A DNA stretch of 64,000 bases from Paenibacillus glycanilyticus NBRC 16618 (GCF_004000805.1 NZ_BILY01000012.1:1-64000), one strand, 5' to 3'; positions 43,568 to 52,171 are shown, numbered from the stretch's first letter. Program-made: numbers and translations. Notes: generated by a model from the sequence alone, not told the origin.

Positions 43568-45124
43568 ATGACGATTTCAAATACGCAGCGCTACCGCTTT
43601 AGCGAAGCGCCAATATGGGAAATAAACAGGCAATATTACGAAGAAGAAGGCTTGAGGGCCTGGAATAACGACCAGGTTCCTCAATATATTACGAGTAATC
43701 CGATGATTGCGGCGGCTTATGCCGAGATGCTGTTCGGATTTCTTCAGGACAGAGCGAATCAAGGACAAAACCTGGAGCCTGTTCAGATTGTGGAGCTTGG
43801 AGCAGGGGCTGGCCGGTTCGCTTTCCATGTGCTGCATGAGTTAAGCCGGTTAATAGACTTTGCGGGAATCGCGGTACCGCCGTTCCGGTATATCATGACC
43901 GACCTTGCTGTAAACAATGTGGAGGCTTGGCGGAAGCATCCTGCCCTTCAGTCTTTTATCGAGCGGGGAATGCTTGATTTTGCCCGGTTTGATGCTGTCC
44001 AAGATTCGGAATTAGCACTGGCCGCATCGGGAGAAACGATCCGCAGGGGAGACTTGCGGCAGCCTCTCGTCATTGTGGCGAACTACTTTTTTGACAGTAT
44101 TCCGCAGGAGCTGCTCTATATAGGCGAAGGTCAGGTATATGAGGCCGATGTGTTGGTAAAGTACCCTGAAGACAAGGATTCGCTTAAACCATCGGAGCTG
44201 CTGTCGCAAATCGCTTTGAGCTACGAGCTCCGGCGCGCGCCGCAGTACGAGGATGCGTCTTATCCTTACCGCGACGTTATTGCCGTCTATCAGGAGCAGC
44301 TGGAGGACTCGCATATTTTATTCCCGGAGGCCTCTCTGGCTTGCCTGGACCGGCTGAATCAGTTATCTCAGGCGGGAATCGTGCTGCTGACGGCGGATAA
44401 AGGGGATCACCTGCTCGAGCACTGGAGGTTCGCGGAGCCGCCCGAGCTTGTTTTTCATGGCAGCTTTTCTCTGACGGCGAACTATCATGCGATGGGGGAA
44501 GTGTTGGAACGCAGCGGCGCTCTGGTCATGTTCCCTTCGCATCACTATGACAATATCAATATCGGCTGTATGATCAGCGTGAATTCGCCGCAGGACTATT
44601 ACCAGACCAGGCTGGCGTACCGCCGCTCCGTGGAGCGTTTTGGACCGGATGATTTTTACAGTTTGAAGTGGTGGTTAGACCGCTATATCGACGATATGGG
44701 GCTTCGGCAAATCCTGAGCTTCTGGCGTCTTGGCGGCTACGACGCGGAATTCTTTATCCAGAGCACAAAGCGGATTTCGAGTCTGATGGCGGAAGCCCTC
44801 GATGAGGAGAAGGAAGATATTCTGCTCGGTATCGAGCGGATGTGGTCGTCGTATTACGTGATGGAGCAGAAGTACGATCTGGCGCTTGAAGCGGGCCTGC
44901 TGCTGTTCGAAATGGACATGTACGGCGAGTCCAAGCGGTTCCTGGAGATTTCCGTTGAGGAAGACGAAGAGGAGATTGTATCTACCGTCTTTTATTGTCT
45001 GGCCATATGCTGTTTCGAGCTGGAGCTGGAAGAACAGGCTTTGCATTACTTAGGGGAGCTGCTGAGGCTTGAACCTGACCACGAGGAAGCAAGGGCATTG
45101 ATGAAAAATTTTGAGCTCGCCTAA
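43568..45124 (+). CDS. SAM-dependent methyltransferase (MidA-like) with TPR-like C-terminus
   Basis: 518 aa. The SAM loop is VELGAGAGRF (75-84), followed by YIMTDLAVNNVEAWRKHP and IVANYFFDSIPQELL, as in MidA/NDUFAF7-type arginine methyltransferases. The region from about 400 on is helical and acidic with TPR-like repeats (EQALHYLGELLRLEPDHEEA). Function unknown; a protein substrate is plausible because of the TPR part. Single gene. Confidence 0.78.
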   Translation: MTISNTQRYRFSEAPIWEINRQYYEEEGLRAWNNDQVPQYITSNPMIAAAYAEMLFGFLQDRANQGQNLEPVQIVELGAGAGRFAFHVLHELSRLIDFAGIAVPPFRYIMTDLAVNNVEAWRKHPALQSFIERGMLDFARFDAVQDSELALAASGETIRRGDLRQPLVIVANYFFDSIPQELLYIGEGQVYEADVLVKYPEDKDSLKPSELLSQIALSYELRRAPQYEDASYPYRDVIAVYQEQLEDSHILFPEASLACLDRLNQLSQAGIVLLTADKGDHLLEHWRFAEPPELVFHGSFSLTANYHAMGEVLERSGALVMFPSHHYDNINIGCMISVNSPQDYYQTRLAYRRSVERFGPDDFYSLKWWLDRYIDDMGLRQILSFWRLGGYDAEFFIQSTKRISSLMAEALDEEKEDILLGIERMWSSYYVMEQKYDLALEAGLLLFEMDMYGESKRFLEISVEEDEEEIVSTVFYCLAICCFELELEEQALHYLGELLRLEPDHEEARALMKNFELA

Positions 45125-45132
45125 AAAAACGC

Positions 45133-45163
45133 TTGAACCTTACGTAACGTCATCTATTATGCT
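45133..45163 (+). promoter_or_regulatory. MerR-type promoter with 19-bp spacer
   Basis: TTGAAC (45133-45138), 19 bp, TATGCT (45158-45163). The spacer holds a dyad around TTACGTAA. Long spacers with such a dyad are the mark of MerR-family activation. No MerR gene is in the window. Confidence 0.5.
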
Positions 45164-45232
45164 TAGGCTACCGGTAAACAGTTAGCGCTAATCTCTAATA
45201 AATGAATACACGGAAGGTGGAGTGGATTAATT

Positions 45233-45673
45233 ATGGCTGCTATTCTTGGTGAGAATGAGATTGTTTCGACGCGCGAGTTCGAATTTTCACGTGAACGGGT
45301 GTTTGAAGCATGGGTAAATCCGGAGCTGCTTAAGCGCTGGTGGGGACCTAACGGCTTCACGAATACCTTCCATGAGTTCGAGATCAAGCCGGGCGGTAAT
45401 TGGCGGTTTACGATGCATGGCCCAAACGGCGTGGATTATGAGAATCATAATGTCTTCGAGGAGATTGTACCCTTGGAGCGGATTGTCCTTAAGCATATGT
45501 CCAATCCCGAGTTCCGGGTGACGGCTATATTCGAGGATTTGGACGGCCGCGCGAGATTAACGTTCCGTCAGCTGTTCATGGACAAGAAGACCTTTGAGGC
45601 GGTTAAGGCTTATGCGGCCGACGGCAATGAGCAGAACTTTGATCGGTTAAACCTTGTTTTGCAGGAAGGCTAG
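45233..45673 (+). CDS. SRPBCC (AHSA1-like) domain protein
   Basis: 146 aa Bet v1-like fold. FEFSRERVFEAWVNPELLKRWWGPNGF and the block GGNWRFTMHGPNGVDY are typical of polyketide-cyclase/AHSA1 proteins. Ligand unknown. Its promoter looks MerR-controlled, which suggests induction by a small molecule. Confidence 0.9.
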   Translation: MAAILGENEIVSTREFEFSRERVFEAWVNPELLKRWWGPNGFTNTFHEFEIKPGGNWRFTMHGPNGVDYENHNVFEEIVPLERIVLKHMSNPEFRVTAIFEDLDGRARLTFRQLFMDKKTFEAVKAYAADGNEQNFDRLNLVLQEG

Positions 45674-45677
45674 TTAG

Positions 45678-45713
45678 GAAACCCGTTGCTTCGAGCGAAG
45701 CGCGGGTTTCTTT
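45678..45713 (+). terminator. Terminator after SRPBCC gene
   Basis: GAAACCCG (45678-45685) pairs with CGGGTTTC (45703-45710) around GCTTCG/CGAAGC, followed by TTT. Confidence 0.85.
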
Positions 45714-45799
45714 ACGTTCGTTGCGCCTTGCCATCCGGGCATTACAACGTATAATGAGAGACAAGTAGATTTCAGATGAAACGTGAGAGGATGGTTATC

Positions 45800-46630
45800 A
45801 TGTCAGTCGGAATTTTAGCTCATTTGCTTGGAACTTTGCCTTATAAGGAATTGGCGGCCAAGATAGCCGCTAACGGATTTCCATATGTTCAATTAGCGCT
45901 GGGGAAAGCGTTCTCCGATGTAGACTCGCGGCTGGGCAAGCTAAGCCCCGGTCTAGCCCAGGAGGTCGGCGGCGTATTTGCGGAGAACGGCGTCCGTATT
46001 GCGGTGCTGGGCTGTTATGCGAGTCTGGTCGATCTCGATGACGAGGTTTACCGCCATAATGTAGACCGCTTCAAAGAGCATCTTCGGAATGCACGGCATT
46101 TCGGCGCGCCGATTGTGGCGACAGAGGTTGGCGGAGTAACGGATCCCGAGCGCCGCGGGGAGCACATAGACCGGTTAAACCGAGCGCTTGATGAGCTTGT
46201 TGAAGAGGCTGAGCGCTGGGGCGTAACGATTGGGCTGGAGGCGGCCCAGGGACATATGATCGATACGGCTGAAACCTTGGCCGAGACGATTGAACGGTTT
46301 CCATCCTCTTGCGTGGGCGTCGTGATGGACCCTTGCAATTTAATGAATCCGGCCCGGTTCGAGAATCAGGATCATACGGTCCGCGAAGCTTTCCGTTTGC
46401 TTGGCCCGCGCATCGTAAGCGCACACGTGAAGGATTTGAACCGCGCGGCAGACGGTACCTTAATAGAAACGGCAGCCGGTCTTGGCGAGCTGAACTATCC
46501 GTTATTCTTCGAGCTGCTTGAGCAGCATAAGCCATACGGCTTTGCGACAATGGAGGCCGTAAGCGAATTGCAGATGGCGGAAGCCGCAAGGTTCGTGCGG
46601 GAAGGCCGGCTGGCTGCCAGAGGCAAGTAG
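45800..46630 (+). CDS. Sugar phosphate isomerase/epimerase family protein
   Basis: 276 aa from the ATG at 45800, nine bases after AGAGG; an ATG at 45776 lacks an RBS. Xylose-isomerase-like TIM barrel: IGLEAAQGH, GVVMDPCNLMNP and VSAHVKDLN carry the metal ligands (Glu, Asp, His). The substrate is not evident; it is a lone gene. Confidence 0.88.
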   Translation: MSVGILAHLLGTLPYKELAAKIAANGFPYVQLALGKAFSDVDSRLGKLSPGLAQEVGGVFAENGVRIAVLGCYASLVDLDDEVYRHNVDRFKEHLRNARHFGAPIVATEVGGVTDPERRGEHIDRLNRALDELVEEAERWGVTIGLEAAQGHMIDTAETLAETIERFPSSCVGVVMDPCNLMNPARFENQDHTVREAFRLLGPRIVSAHVKDLNRAADGTLIETAAGLGELNYPLFFELLEQHKPYGFATMEAVSELQMAEAARFVREGRLAARGK

Positions 46631-46646
46631 CGAAATTTGAATATGT

Positions 46647-46676
46647 AAAAGCCGCGAGCAAGTCTCGCGGCTTTTT
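46647..46676. terminator. Bidirectional terminator between epimerase and sortase genes
   Basis: AAAAGCCGCGAG, loop CAAGT, CTCGCGGCTTTTT. A-run and T-run on each side serve both convergent genes. Confidence 0.9.
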
Positions 46677-47313
46677 ATTGCAGCAAATGGGTATATACGA
46701 CAAGCCGCTTTTCGTGCTCCTTTTTCTGGCGATTGTATTTTCCGGTACAGGTAATCATATTTAACCTTTTGCCGTTCGTATCGCCAAAAATTTTATCTAG
46801 CGGCGCTTGAGCCGTGGGATAGGTTTCAACGGCATCAACCGCGTATACGAGATATTTGCCGGACGAGTCGGAAAGGACGACGGGATCGCCCGGTTTCAGC
46901 TTTTTTAGGGGATAGAAAATAGCTGGCCCTGTATAATTATCAACATGCCCCGCAATAATAGCATTGCCCTTTTCTCCCGGAAGAACTCCATCTATAAATA
47001 ACCCGGCGATATCGCTGGATGCAGGCACGTCTAACTGTCCGTTATCCAGCAATCCAACGGGCTCCACGGGAGCCTTTATCCCGACAGACGGTATCCAGAT
47101 CCGATTAGGTACAATAACGGGAGTTTTGGCAGTTATGTCTTTAGGCTTTGACGAAGCTTTTGTCTCCGCTGCACGCAACGGTACCATAGTGTGAGAAGGG
47201 ACGGGCAGCGTGATTTCTCTGTTTGGTTTACTTTGCTGCTTGGTTTGTCCCGACGTGCAGCCTGTTAGCAATATAAATAGTGCCAAAATTAAAATACCAT
47301 AACGATTGCTCAT
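46675..47313 (-). CDS. Sortase with lipoprotein-like signal (class D/F type)
   Basis: 212 aa from the ATG at 47313, nine bases after AGAGG; the ATG at 47322 abuts the RBS. N-terminal signal ends LILALFILLTGC with lipobox Cys19, so the enzyme would be lipid-anchored instead of TM-anchored. Catalytic triad His123 (IIAGHVDNY), Cys189 (ITCTGKY) and Arg203 (EKRLVVYT). Sortases cut an LPxTG-like signal and join the protein to the wall. The preceding gene on the same strand ends in LPKTG and is the obvious substrate. Confidence 0.9.
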   Translation of the reverse strand: MSNRYGILILALFILLTGCTSGQTKQQSKPNREITLPVPSHTMVPLRAAETKASSKPKDITAKTPVIVPNRIWIPSVGIKAPVEPVGLLDNGQLDVPASSDIAGLFIDGVLPGEKGNAIIAGHVDNYTGPAIFYPLKKLKPGDPVVLSDSSGKYLVYAVDAVETYPTAQAPLDKIFGDTNGKRLNMITCTGKYNRQKKEHEKRLVVYTHLLQ

Positions 47314-47336
47314 ATTATTCATCCTCTAAAGGGAAA

Positions 47337-47363
47337 GGAATAGAGAGCAACTGTCTCTATTCC
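47337..47363 (-). other. Hairpin between LPKTG protein gene and sortase gene
   Basis: GGAATAGAGA (47337-47346) pairs with TCTCTATTCC (47354-47363), loop 7. On the minus strand it is followed by TTTCCCTTT, a weak attenuator that would keep the sortase below its substrate. Confidence 0.6.
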
Positions 47364-47390
47364 TCCGCTGTTAGTGTTTCGATCGGCGTC

Positions 47391-47696
47391 TTATTCGCTT
47401 ACTCCGCCGTAGCCTGTTTTAGGGAGAGCCTTTGCACGCAGCTTTTGTTCCTTAGTTGATTTGGCATGCAGCTTATGCACTTTAGATTCGGATTTAGCGC
47501 GAAGCTCATGCGCTTTTGCTTTGTGCTGCTTCGCATGCATCTTATGTTCCTTTGCTTTTACTTTGTGTTCTTTAACATGCATTTTGTGCTCAACTTTTTT
47601 AGTCGCTGTTGGTTCCACAGCCGATGCGGAAGCTGTTGCTGCGGACACGGACAGGAATAGGCATGTAGTTACTGCGATCATAGCTGCTTTTTTCAT
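47391..47696 (-). CDS. Small secreted His/Lys-rich protein ending in LPKTG
   Basis: 101 aa from the ATG at 47696 with AAGGAGA upstream. Signal peptide about 1-26 (MKKAAMIAVTTCLFLSVSAA then TASASA). Residues 33-90 are loose repeats of HKMHxK/HKxKAKEH units, strongly basic with about ten His, which could bind metal or anionic wall polymers. It ends LPKTGYGGVSE: the sorting motif (91-95) is followed by six residues only, with no hydrophobic segment or basic tail, unlike normal sortase substrates. It sits directly before the sortase gene. Confidence 0.85.
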   Translation of the reverse strand: MKKAAMIAVTTCLFLSVSAATASASAVEPTATKKVEHKMHVKEHKVKAKEHKMHAKQHKAKAHELRAKSESKVHKLHAKSTKEQKLRAKALPKTGYGGVSE

Positions 47697-47968
47697 TTGT
47701 AATTCTCTCCTTAAGTTAGGTATGTTTTTTCCCTCACTTAAGGTTCGCTGTAGAAATAAAAATATGAGTGGATTTTGTTTCCGTAAAAAAGCACATTCCT
47801 CAACCTGCCCGGCAGGCAGGGGAATGTGCCTTTTTGGCGTTTGGGCTATTTTACTAGCCGAATCTTTGCAGTCATTTCCGCCTCTCATTACGTCTACTAA
47901 AAAAAATAACGCATGAATGAAAAATAATGGGGCACTCAGTTGTATTACAAGTGAAAGGAGGTGCTGAG
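47697..47968. other. Divergent intergenic region with a bidirectional terminator hairpin
   Basis: 272 bp between the LPKTG gene and the ECF sigma gene. It holds a hairpin GCACATTCC (47791-47799) with GGAATGTGC (47821-47829) and inner CCTGCC/GGCAGG, flanked by A6 and T5 so it reads as a terminator on both strands. No gene ends there. The rest shows no coding signal. Confidence 0.65.
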
Positions 47969-48466
47969 GTGTACAATTCATATGAGCTCAATGAATCTGT
48001 GCGACGGGCCTTGGATCTATATTCGCAAAGCATGATCAAGATTGCTTTCGCTTATTTGAAAAATATAGCTGATGCGGAAGAAGTGACGCAGGAGGTTTTC
48101 CTGACGTATCTGCAGAAGCGTCCTGTCTTCGAGAACAGCGAACACGAAAAAGCTTGGTTGATTCGAACAACCATCAATAAAAGCAAAAATATGCTGAAGA
48201 CCGGCTGGTTCAAAAGCAGAAACCCTGTTCCCGAAGACCTGAGCTACCTCCCCAAGGAAGAAAACGACGTTCTGCAGGCGGTGCTCTCCTTGGACAAGAA
48301 GTATCGGATTCCGATCCATCTTCATTATTACGAAGGATATTCGATCCAGGAGATTGCCGTTATTATGCAGGCGAAGGCCGCAACGGTAGGAACCTGGCTG
48401 GCCAGAGGACGCGCACTCTTAAAAGATAAGATTGGAGGCCTGGAGAATGAAGAAATCTGTCTATAA
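47969..48466 (+). CDS. ECF-type RNA polymerase sigma factor
   Basis: 165 aa from the GTG at 47969, seven bases after AAGGAGG. Region 2 (about 15-75: AFAYLKNIADAEEVTQEVFLTY) and region 4 (about 105-155: YRIPIHLHYYEGYSIQEIAVIM) are clear. It would direct polymerase to a small stress regulon. Its stop lies 20 bp inside the next gene, which carries the putative anti-sigma factor. Confidence 0.92.
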   Translation: MYNSYELNESVRRALDLYSQSMIKIAFAYLKNIADAEEVTQEVFLTYLQKRPVFENSEHEKAWLIRTTINKSKNMLKTGWFKSRNPVPEDLSYLPKEENDVLQAVLSLDKKYRIPIHLHYYEGYSIQEIAVIMQAKAATVGTWLARGRALLKDKIGGLENEEICL

Positions 48467-49301
48467 GTCCGCGATGTCTCAATTGCGAACCAGCGACGAC
48501 TTCAAAGAGGCAACCTATCAGAAGTTAATGCTGGAATTAGAGAAGACTTCACATAATCCTACAAATCAAAAGGAGCCGATTAAAATGGAAAAAAGCAAAA
48601 AGAAATTGACAGGTTGGACGGTAGGCATCGCAGCAGCAGCAATTTTGGCGGTTGGCGTAATTAGCGTAAACCAGAATCAAAACAGCCCGGCTTCCACGCC
48701 AACGAATCAAGGGCAAACAGCTGAAGCGACAACTAAGCCTCCTATCATGGGCAAAGTTGCGGTTAACATCGATGGCGTTATTTCCGAAGTAAGCGCGGAC
48801 GGCAAAAGCTTCAAAGTAGGCGATCTGTGGGTGGAAGTAACGGATAAAACGCAGCTGGGAAGCAGCGAGCCAACAGCGGCAGCGCCGTCCCAAGAGCTTC
48901 TTAATAAAGAGTTTAAAGTGGGCGACATCGTATCTGGTTATACTTCCCAGGATGTAAGCACGGGCAAAGTTACGGCTGATGTGATCTACAACCTGATCGC
49001 GCCTGAGAAAGAAGACGCAGGAAAGCCTGCTACGACGGGTAAAATGGCCGTTAACATCGATGGCTTTATCTCCGAAGTAAGTGCCGACGGCAAAAGCTTC
49101 AAAGTCAACGACGTATGGGTAACGGTTACTCCGGACACGATCATGGGAATCACGGAGCCAACCGCTGGCGAACAATCCGACGAGCTGCTGCAAAAAGAAT
49201 TCAAAGTGGGCAACGCGGTATCCGGCTTTACAACGGATGACCTGAGCTCCGGCAAGGTAAACGCAACACGTATCTACAATAACTTCGCTCCGCAAAAATA
49301 A
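48447..49301 (+). CDS. Putative membrane anti-sigma factor with duplicated outer domain
   Basis: 284 aa from the ATG at 48447. Residues 1-52 are cytoplasmic and may hold the sigma factor; one TM segment lies at about 55-75; a Thr/Gln/Pro-rich linker follows. The outer part is two near-identical repeats (about 103-185 and 200-282), each opening VNIDGxISEVSADGKSFKV and closing with EFKVGxxVSG, resembling DUF5666-type small beta domains. The high identity of the repeats points to a recent duplication. The anti-sigma role is inferred from position and overlap. Confidence 0.8.
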   Translation: MKKSVYKSAMSQLRTSDDFKEATYQKLMLELEKTSHNPTNQKEPIKMEKSKKKLTGWTVGIAAAAILAVGVISVNQNQNSPASTPTNQGQTAEATTKPPIMGKVAVNIDGVISEVSADGKSFKVGDLWVEVTDKTQLGSSEPTAAAPSQELLNKEFKVGDIVSGYTSQDVSTGKVTADVIYNLIAPEKEDAGKPATTGKMAVNIDGFISEVSADGKSFKVNDVWVTVTPDTIMGITEPTAGEQSDELLQKEFKVGNAVSGFTTDDLSSGKVNATRIYNNFAPQK

Positions 49302-49319
49302 TAGCCATACCCGGGAGAG

Positions 49320-49347
49320 GCGCCTGACTGCAGGCGCTTTTCTTTTT
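49320..49347 (+). terminator. Terminator of the sigma/anti-sigma operon
   Basis: GCGCCTG (49320-49326), loop ACTG, CAGGCGC (49331-49337), then TTTTCTTTTT. Confidence 0.88.
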
Positions 49348-49454
49348 GTCGCAACGGTTCAGCATTCGGAGAAAATGTACAATCTGGACATGGTTCGGAC
49401 GGTAAATGTCCATATCCGACATTGCCTAAAGAATAGCTGCTCTCTATAATAATT

Positions 49455-49473
49455 GATAATGAATATCATTATT
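49455..49473. promoter_or_regulatory. Fur box
   Basis: GATAATGAATATCATTATT matches the 19-bp Fur consensus at 16 positions. It lies 22 bases before the start of a siderophore-binding protein gene, so iron should repress that gene. Confidence 0.85.
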
Positions 49474-49494
49474 ATATTAAAGGGGAAGTCGGTT

Positions 49495-50523
49495 ATGCTC
49501 ATTCAGTCTGTCCGAAGCCGTTCAGCGCTTCTTGGTGCTTTTATTCTAATGATGGTTTTACTAGCCGCATGCGGCAACTCGAACTCCAATTCAAATTCGA
49601 ATGGGGCACCTCCTTCCGCCAATTCGGCCGCTGCGGAAACGCCGTCGGCCACGCCTGCTGCAAGCGAGGAACCGGCAACCTATACCTATAAGGACGCGCT
49701 TGGCCGTGAGGTCGTCATTCCGACTCATCCGCAGCGGATCATCGCGACGCAATACCTGCCGGAGATGATTGCGGTAGGGGTGAAGCCGGTTGGCGCAGCT
49801 TCGCACTTGCTGACGAACTTTGTTGCTATCAAGGATCAGATCGACGGAATCGAAGATATTGGCGCAGCAAATAATCCCAGCTTGGAGAAAATCCTCACGC
49901 TGAAGCCCGATCTTATTATCGTTGCCGAATGGAACAAGGATCAGCTTGAGAACTTGAGCAAGATCGCGCCAACGATCGTCATTCAATGGGCGGATCACGA
50001 TGCCTTTGAGCATTTTAAAGAGACTGCCGCGGTTCTGGGGCTGAGCGACAAGGCGGATGCCTGGATAACGGCTTATAACCAGAAAGCCGAAGACGCACGC
50101 GCTAAGCTTGCTTCCACCGTGAAGCCGGGCGAGACGTTTGGCGTTGTGGCGATCGGCGGTTATGAAATGAACCAGCTGCGCGTGTACGGCGATTCAAACG
50201 TAGGCTTCACCTTGTTCAATTCTTTGCAATTCCCGATGACCGATACGGTAAAGACGGAGTGGGCGAAGGGCAATAACGAGAATGGTCTTACTATCTCGCT
50301 CGAAAAGCTGTCAGACTTTGCTTCCGCGGACCGGCTGTTCCTCGTAACCTTCGACAATGATCCCGATTTCGCGAAGCAAGTGAATGAAAGCAGCTTGTGG
50401 AAAAACCTCCCGGCCGTAAAAAACGGCAAGGTCTATACCGTAAATCCGGATCTGTGGTTCTCTTACGACGTTATGTCCTTTCATGCCCAACTGGATGACG
50501 CCGTTCAAATTTTGAGTCAATAA
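49495..50523 (+). CDS. Iron-siderophore ABC transporter binding lipoprotein
   Basis: 342 aa from the ATG at 49495 with AGGGGAAG upstream. Signal peptide with lipobox LLAAC (Cys26), then an Asn/Ser/Ala-rich linker and a FecB/FeuA-type fold: ALGREVVIPTHPQRIIATQ, LEKILTLKPDLIIVAEWNKDQ and KNGKVYTVNPDLW. It captures a ferric siderophore outside the cell. No permease or ATPase genes are nearby; they must be elsewhere. The Fur box and the following regulator support the role. Confidence 0.92.
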   Translation: MLIQSVRSRSALLGAFILMMVLLAACGNSNSNSNSNGAPPSANSAAAETPSATPAASEEPATYTYKDALGREVVIPTHPQRIIATQYLPEMIAVGVKPVGAASHLLTNFVAIKDQIDGIEDIGAANNPSLEKILTLKPDLIIVAEWNKDQLENLSKIAPTIVIQWADHDAFEHFKETAAVLGLSDKADAWITAYNQKAEDARAKLASTVKPGETFGVVAIGGYEMNQLRVYGDSNVGFTLFNSLQFPMTDTVKTEWAKGNNENGLTISLEKLSDFASADRLFLVTFDNDPDFAKQVNESSLWKNLPAVKNGKVYTVNPDLWFSYDVMSFHAQLDDAVQILSQ

Positions 50524-50599
50524 TATTCGATGGTTCGCTGGTACATCCCGATGGGGCTCCCGGCGGACCTCTTTGTCTCTATAAAGGAGGTTGAAGGAC

Positions 50600-52171
50600 A
50601 TGCTGCCGCTCATTTATGCATGGTCGGATTCGAGGCGGATGGTATGCGAGGGAGCAAGCTTCCAAAGCAGCTGGATGTCGGCCGGATACACGCTTTTTGT
50701 CGTGTCCGAAGGAAAGGGGAAGTTATGGGCGAATGGCAGAGAATACGCTCTGTCGCGCGGAAAATGTCTGGTGTTCGGGCCTGGCATTACGCTTAGGCTG
50801 GCCCATTTGCCATCATCGGTTCTAGTTATACAGGAACTGTTATTTGACTGCGTCTCTCTCACGAAAGCTGTTGCGGAGAGTGAAGCGGCCTGGGAGCTGC
50901 CTGCAGGAGAGCTGTCACCCAAATCCTTTATTCGTATCGAAGAGCTGTCCGTTATGCTATACGACAACCGCGGGAACAAGCAGGGATTAGCCGCTTACGG
51001 CAATCATGCCTGGTTCCAGGAGCTGATCTATCTTGTCCTGTCGGAGGGCCAAGCGGGCGAGGAGCGGGCATCCCTCGCAGCGGTGGAGCGGACGATTGAA
51101 CTCATGCAGCGGCAGAAGGCGGCAGGCTTCACCCTTCAAGAGCTGGCTGAGGAGACGGGACTGTCCGCAAGGCAATATTCGCGGATATTCAGACAGTTGA
51201 CCGGACAAAGCCCGATTGATTATCAAATCGAACGCCGAATGGAGCATGCCAAATCGCTGCTCACCGGATCCGGGAAGTCTATTCATCAGGTTGCCCATGA
51301 AGCGGGTTTCCGCGATCCGTTCCATTTCAGCCGCAGCTTCAAGCGGCATACCGGCATCTCACCGCGGCTATATACGCAGCTGAGCAAACAGACGGTGCGG
51401 CTGGTCTCGCATCAATTTCTGGGCGAAATGCTGGCCCTTGATATTCGTCCGGTAGGGGCGCCGAAGCAGCTGTTGGACTGCCGCTTCTATGACGGCTACA
51501 CCGAGGGCATACAAGCCGTGGGCGACAGCGTGGTCACTCCGTATATGGACATGTTGTCGGAGCTGCGGCCGGATCTGATCATTACCTTTGACGGCCACCA
51601 TTTGCAGCGGTATTCCAAAATCGCGCACACACTGGATGTCGCATGGAGGATGCCGTTCTTCGATCGGTTCCGCCATATCGCCAATCAGATAGGCAGATTG
51701 GAATTGGCGGAGCGGTGGATGGAGCAATACGGGAGGGCGGTTATCAGAGCGCAGGAAAAGCTGGCTCCCGTTCTGGCGAAAGGACAGACGGTATCCCAGT
51801 TTTGGATGAGGGAGCTTCCCGTCCAGTTCGATGCTTATCTGGACGTTGGCGTGCTTTACCGGGATCTTGGGTTAAAAGGACCTCCGGCCATTGAGGAGGC
51901 GCGGCGATTGCCGGGGCATCCGTTTAAGGTACAAGTCCCGCTTGATCAGTTGTCCTCTTATGCGGGAGATCATCTGTTTGTTGTCCTAACCTCTGATGCG
52001 GACGCAAAGAGGGAGTTTCTTAAGCTGACCGAAAGCCCGCAGTGGAAACGGCTGGAAGCCGTCCGGCAAGGCCGCGTCTATCTAATGGACGTCGACTGGG
52101 TACGCGAGGACCCCTTGTCCAGCATGCGCATTCTGGAGGACGCCGTAAGTCTGATGAGGGCTAATGCGTGA
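50600..52171 (+). CDS. AraC-type regulator fused to a siderophore-binding domain (Btr-like)
   Basis: 523 aa from the ATG at 50600, nine bases after AGGAGG. N-terminal ligand-like region (1-150), AraC double HTH (about 165-265: TLQELAEETGLSARQYSRIFRQL, SIHQVAHEAGFRDPFHFSRSFKRHTG), then a FecB-like substrate-binding domain (about 270-520: VGAPKQLL, ELRPDLIITFD, QGRVYLMDVDWV). The same order is found in B. subtilis Btr, which senses Fe-bacillibactin and activates its uptake genes. It lies 76 bp after the binding-protein gene and likely activates it. Confidence 0.92.
   Translation: MLPLIYAWSDSRRMVCEGASFQSSWMSAGYTLFVVSEGKGKLWANGREYALSRGKCLVFGPGITLRLAHLPSSVLVIQELLFDCVSLTKAVAESEAAWELPAGELSPKSFIRIEELSVMLYDNRGNKQGLAAYGNHAWFQELIYLVLSEGQAGEERASLAAVERTIELMQRQKAAGFTLQELAEETGLSARQYSRIFRQLTGQSPIDYQIERRMEHAKSLLTGSGKSIHQVAHEAGFRDPFHFSRSFKRHTGISPRLYTQLSKQTVRLVSHQFLGEMLALDIRPVGAPKQLLDCRFYDGYTEGIQAVGDSVVTPYMDMLSELRPDLIITFDGHHLQRYSKIAHTLDVAWRMPFFDRFRHIANQIGRLELAERWMEQYGRAVIRAQEKLAPVLAKGQTVSQFWMRELPVQFDAYLDVGVLYRDLGLKGPPAIEEARRLPGHPFKVQVPLDQLSSYAGDHLFVVLTSDADAKREFLKLTESPQWKRLEAVRQGRVYLMDVDWVREDPLSSMRILEDAVSLMRANA

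Noticed and set aside
47461..47916. Cys-rich plus-strand frame opposite the LPKTG protein
   Set aside because: Its Cys and Leu content is just the complement of the His/Lys repeats on the real strand.
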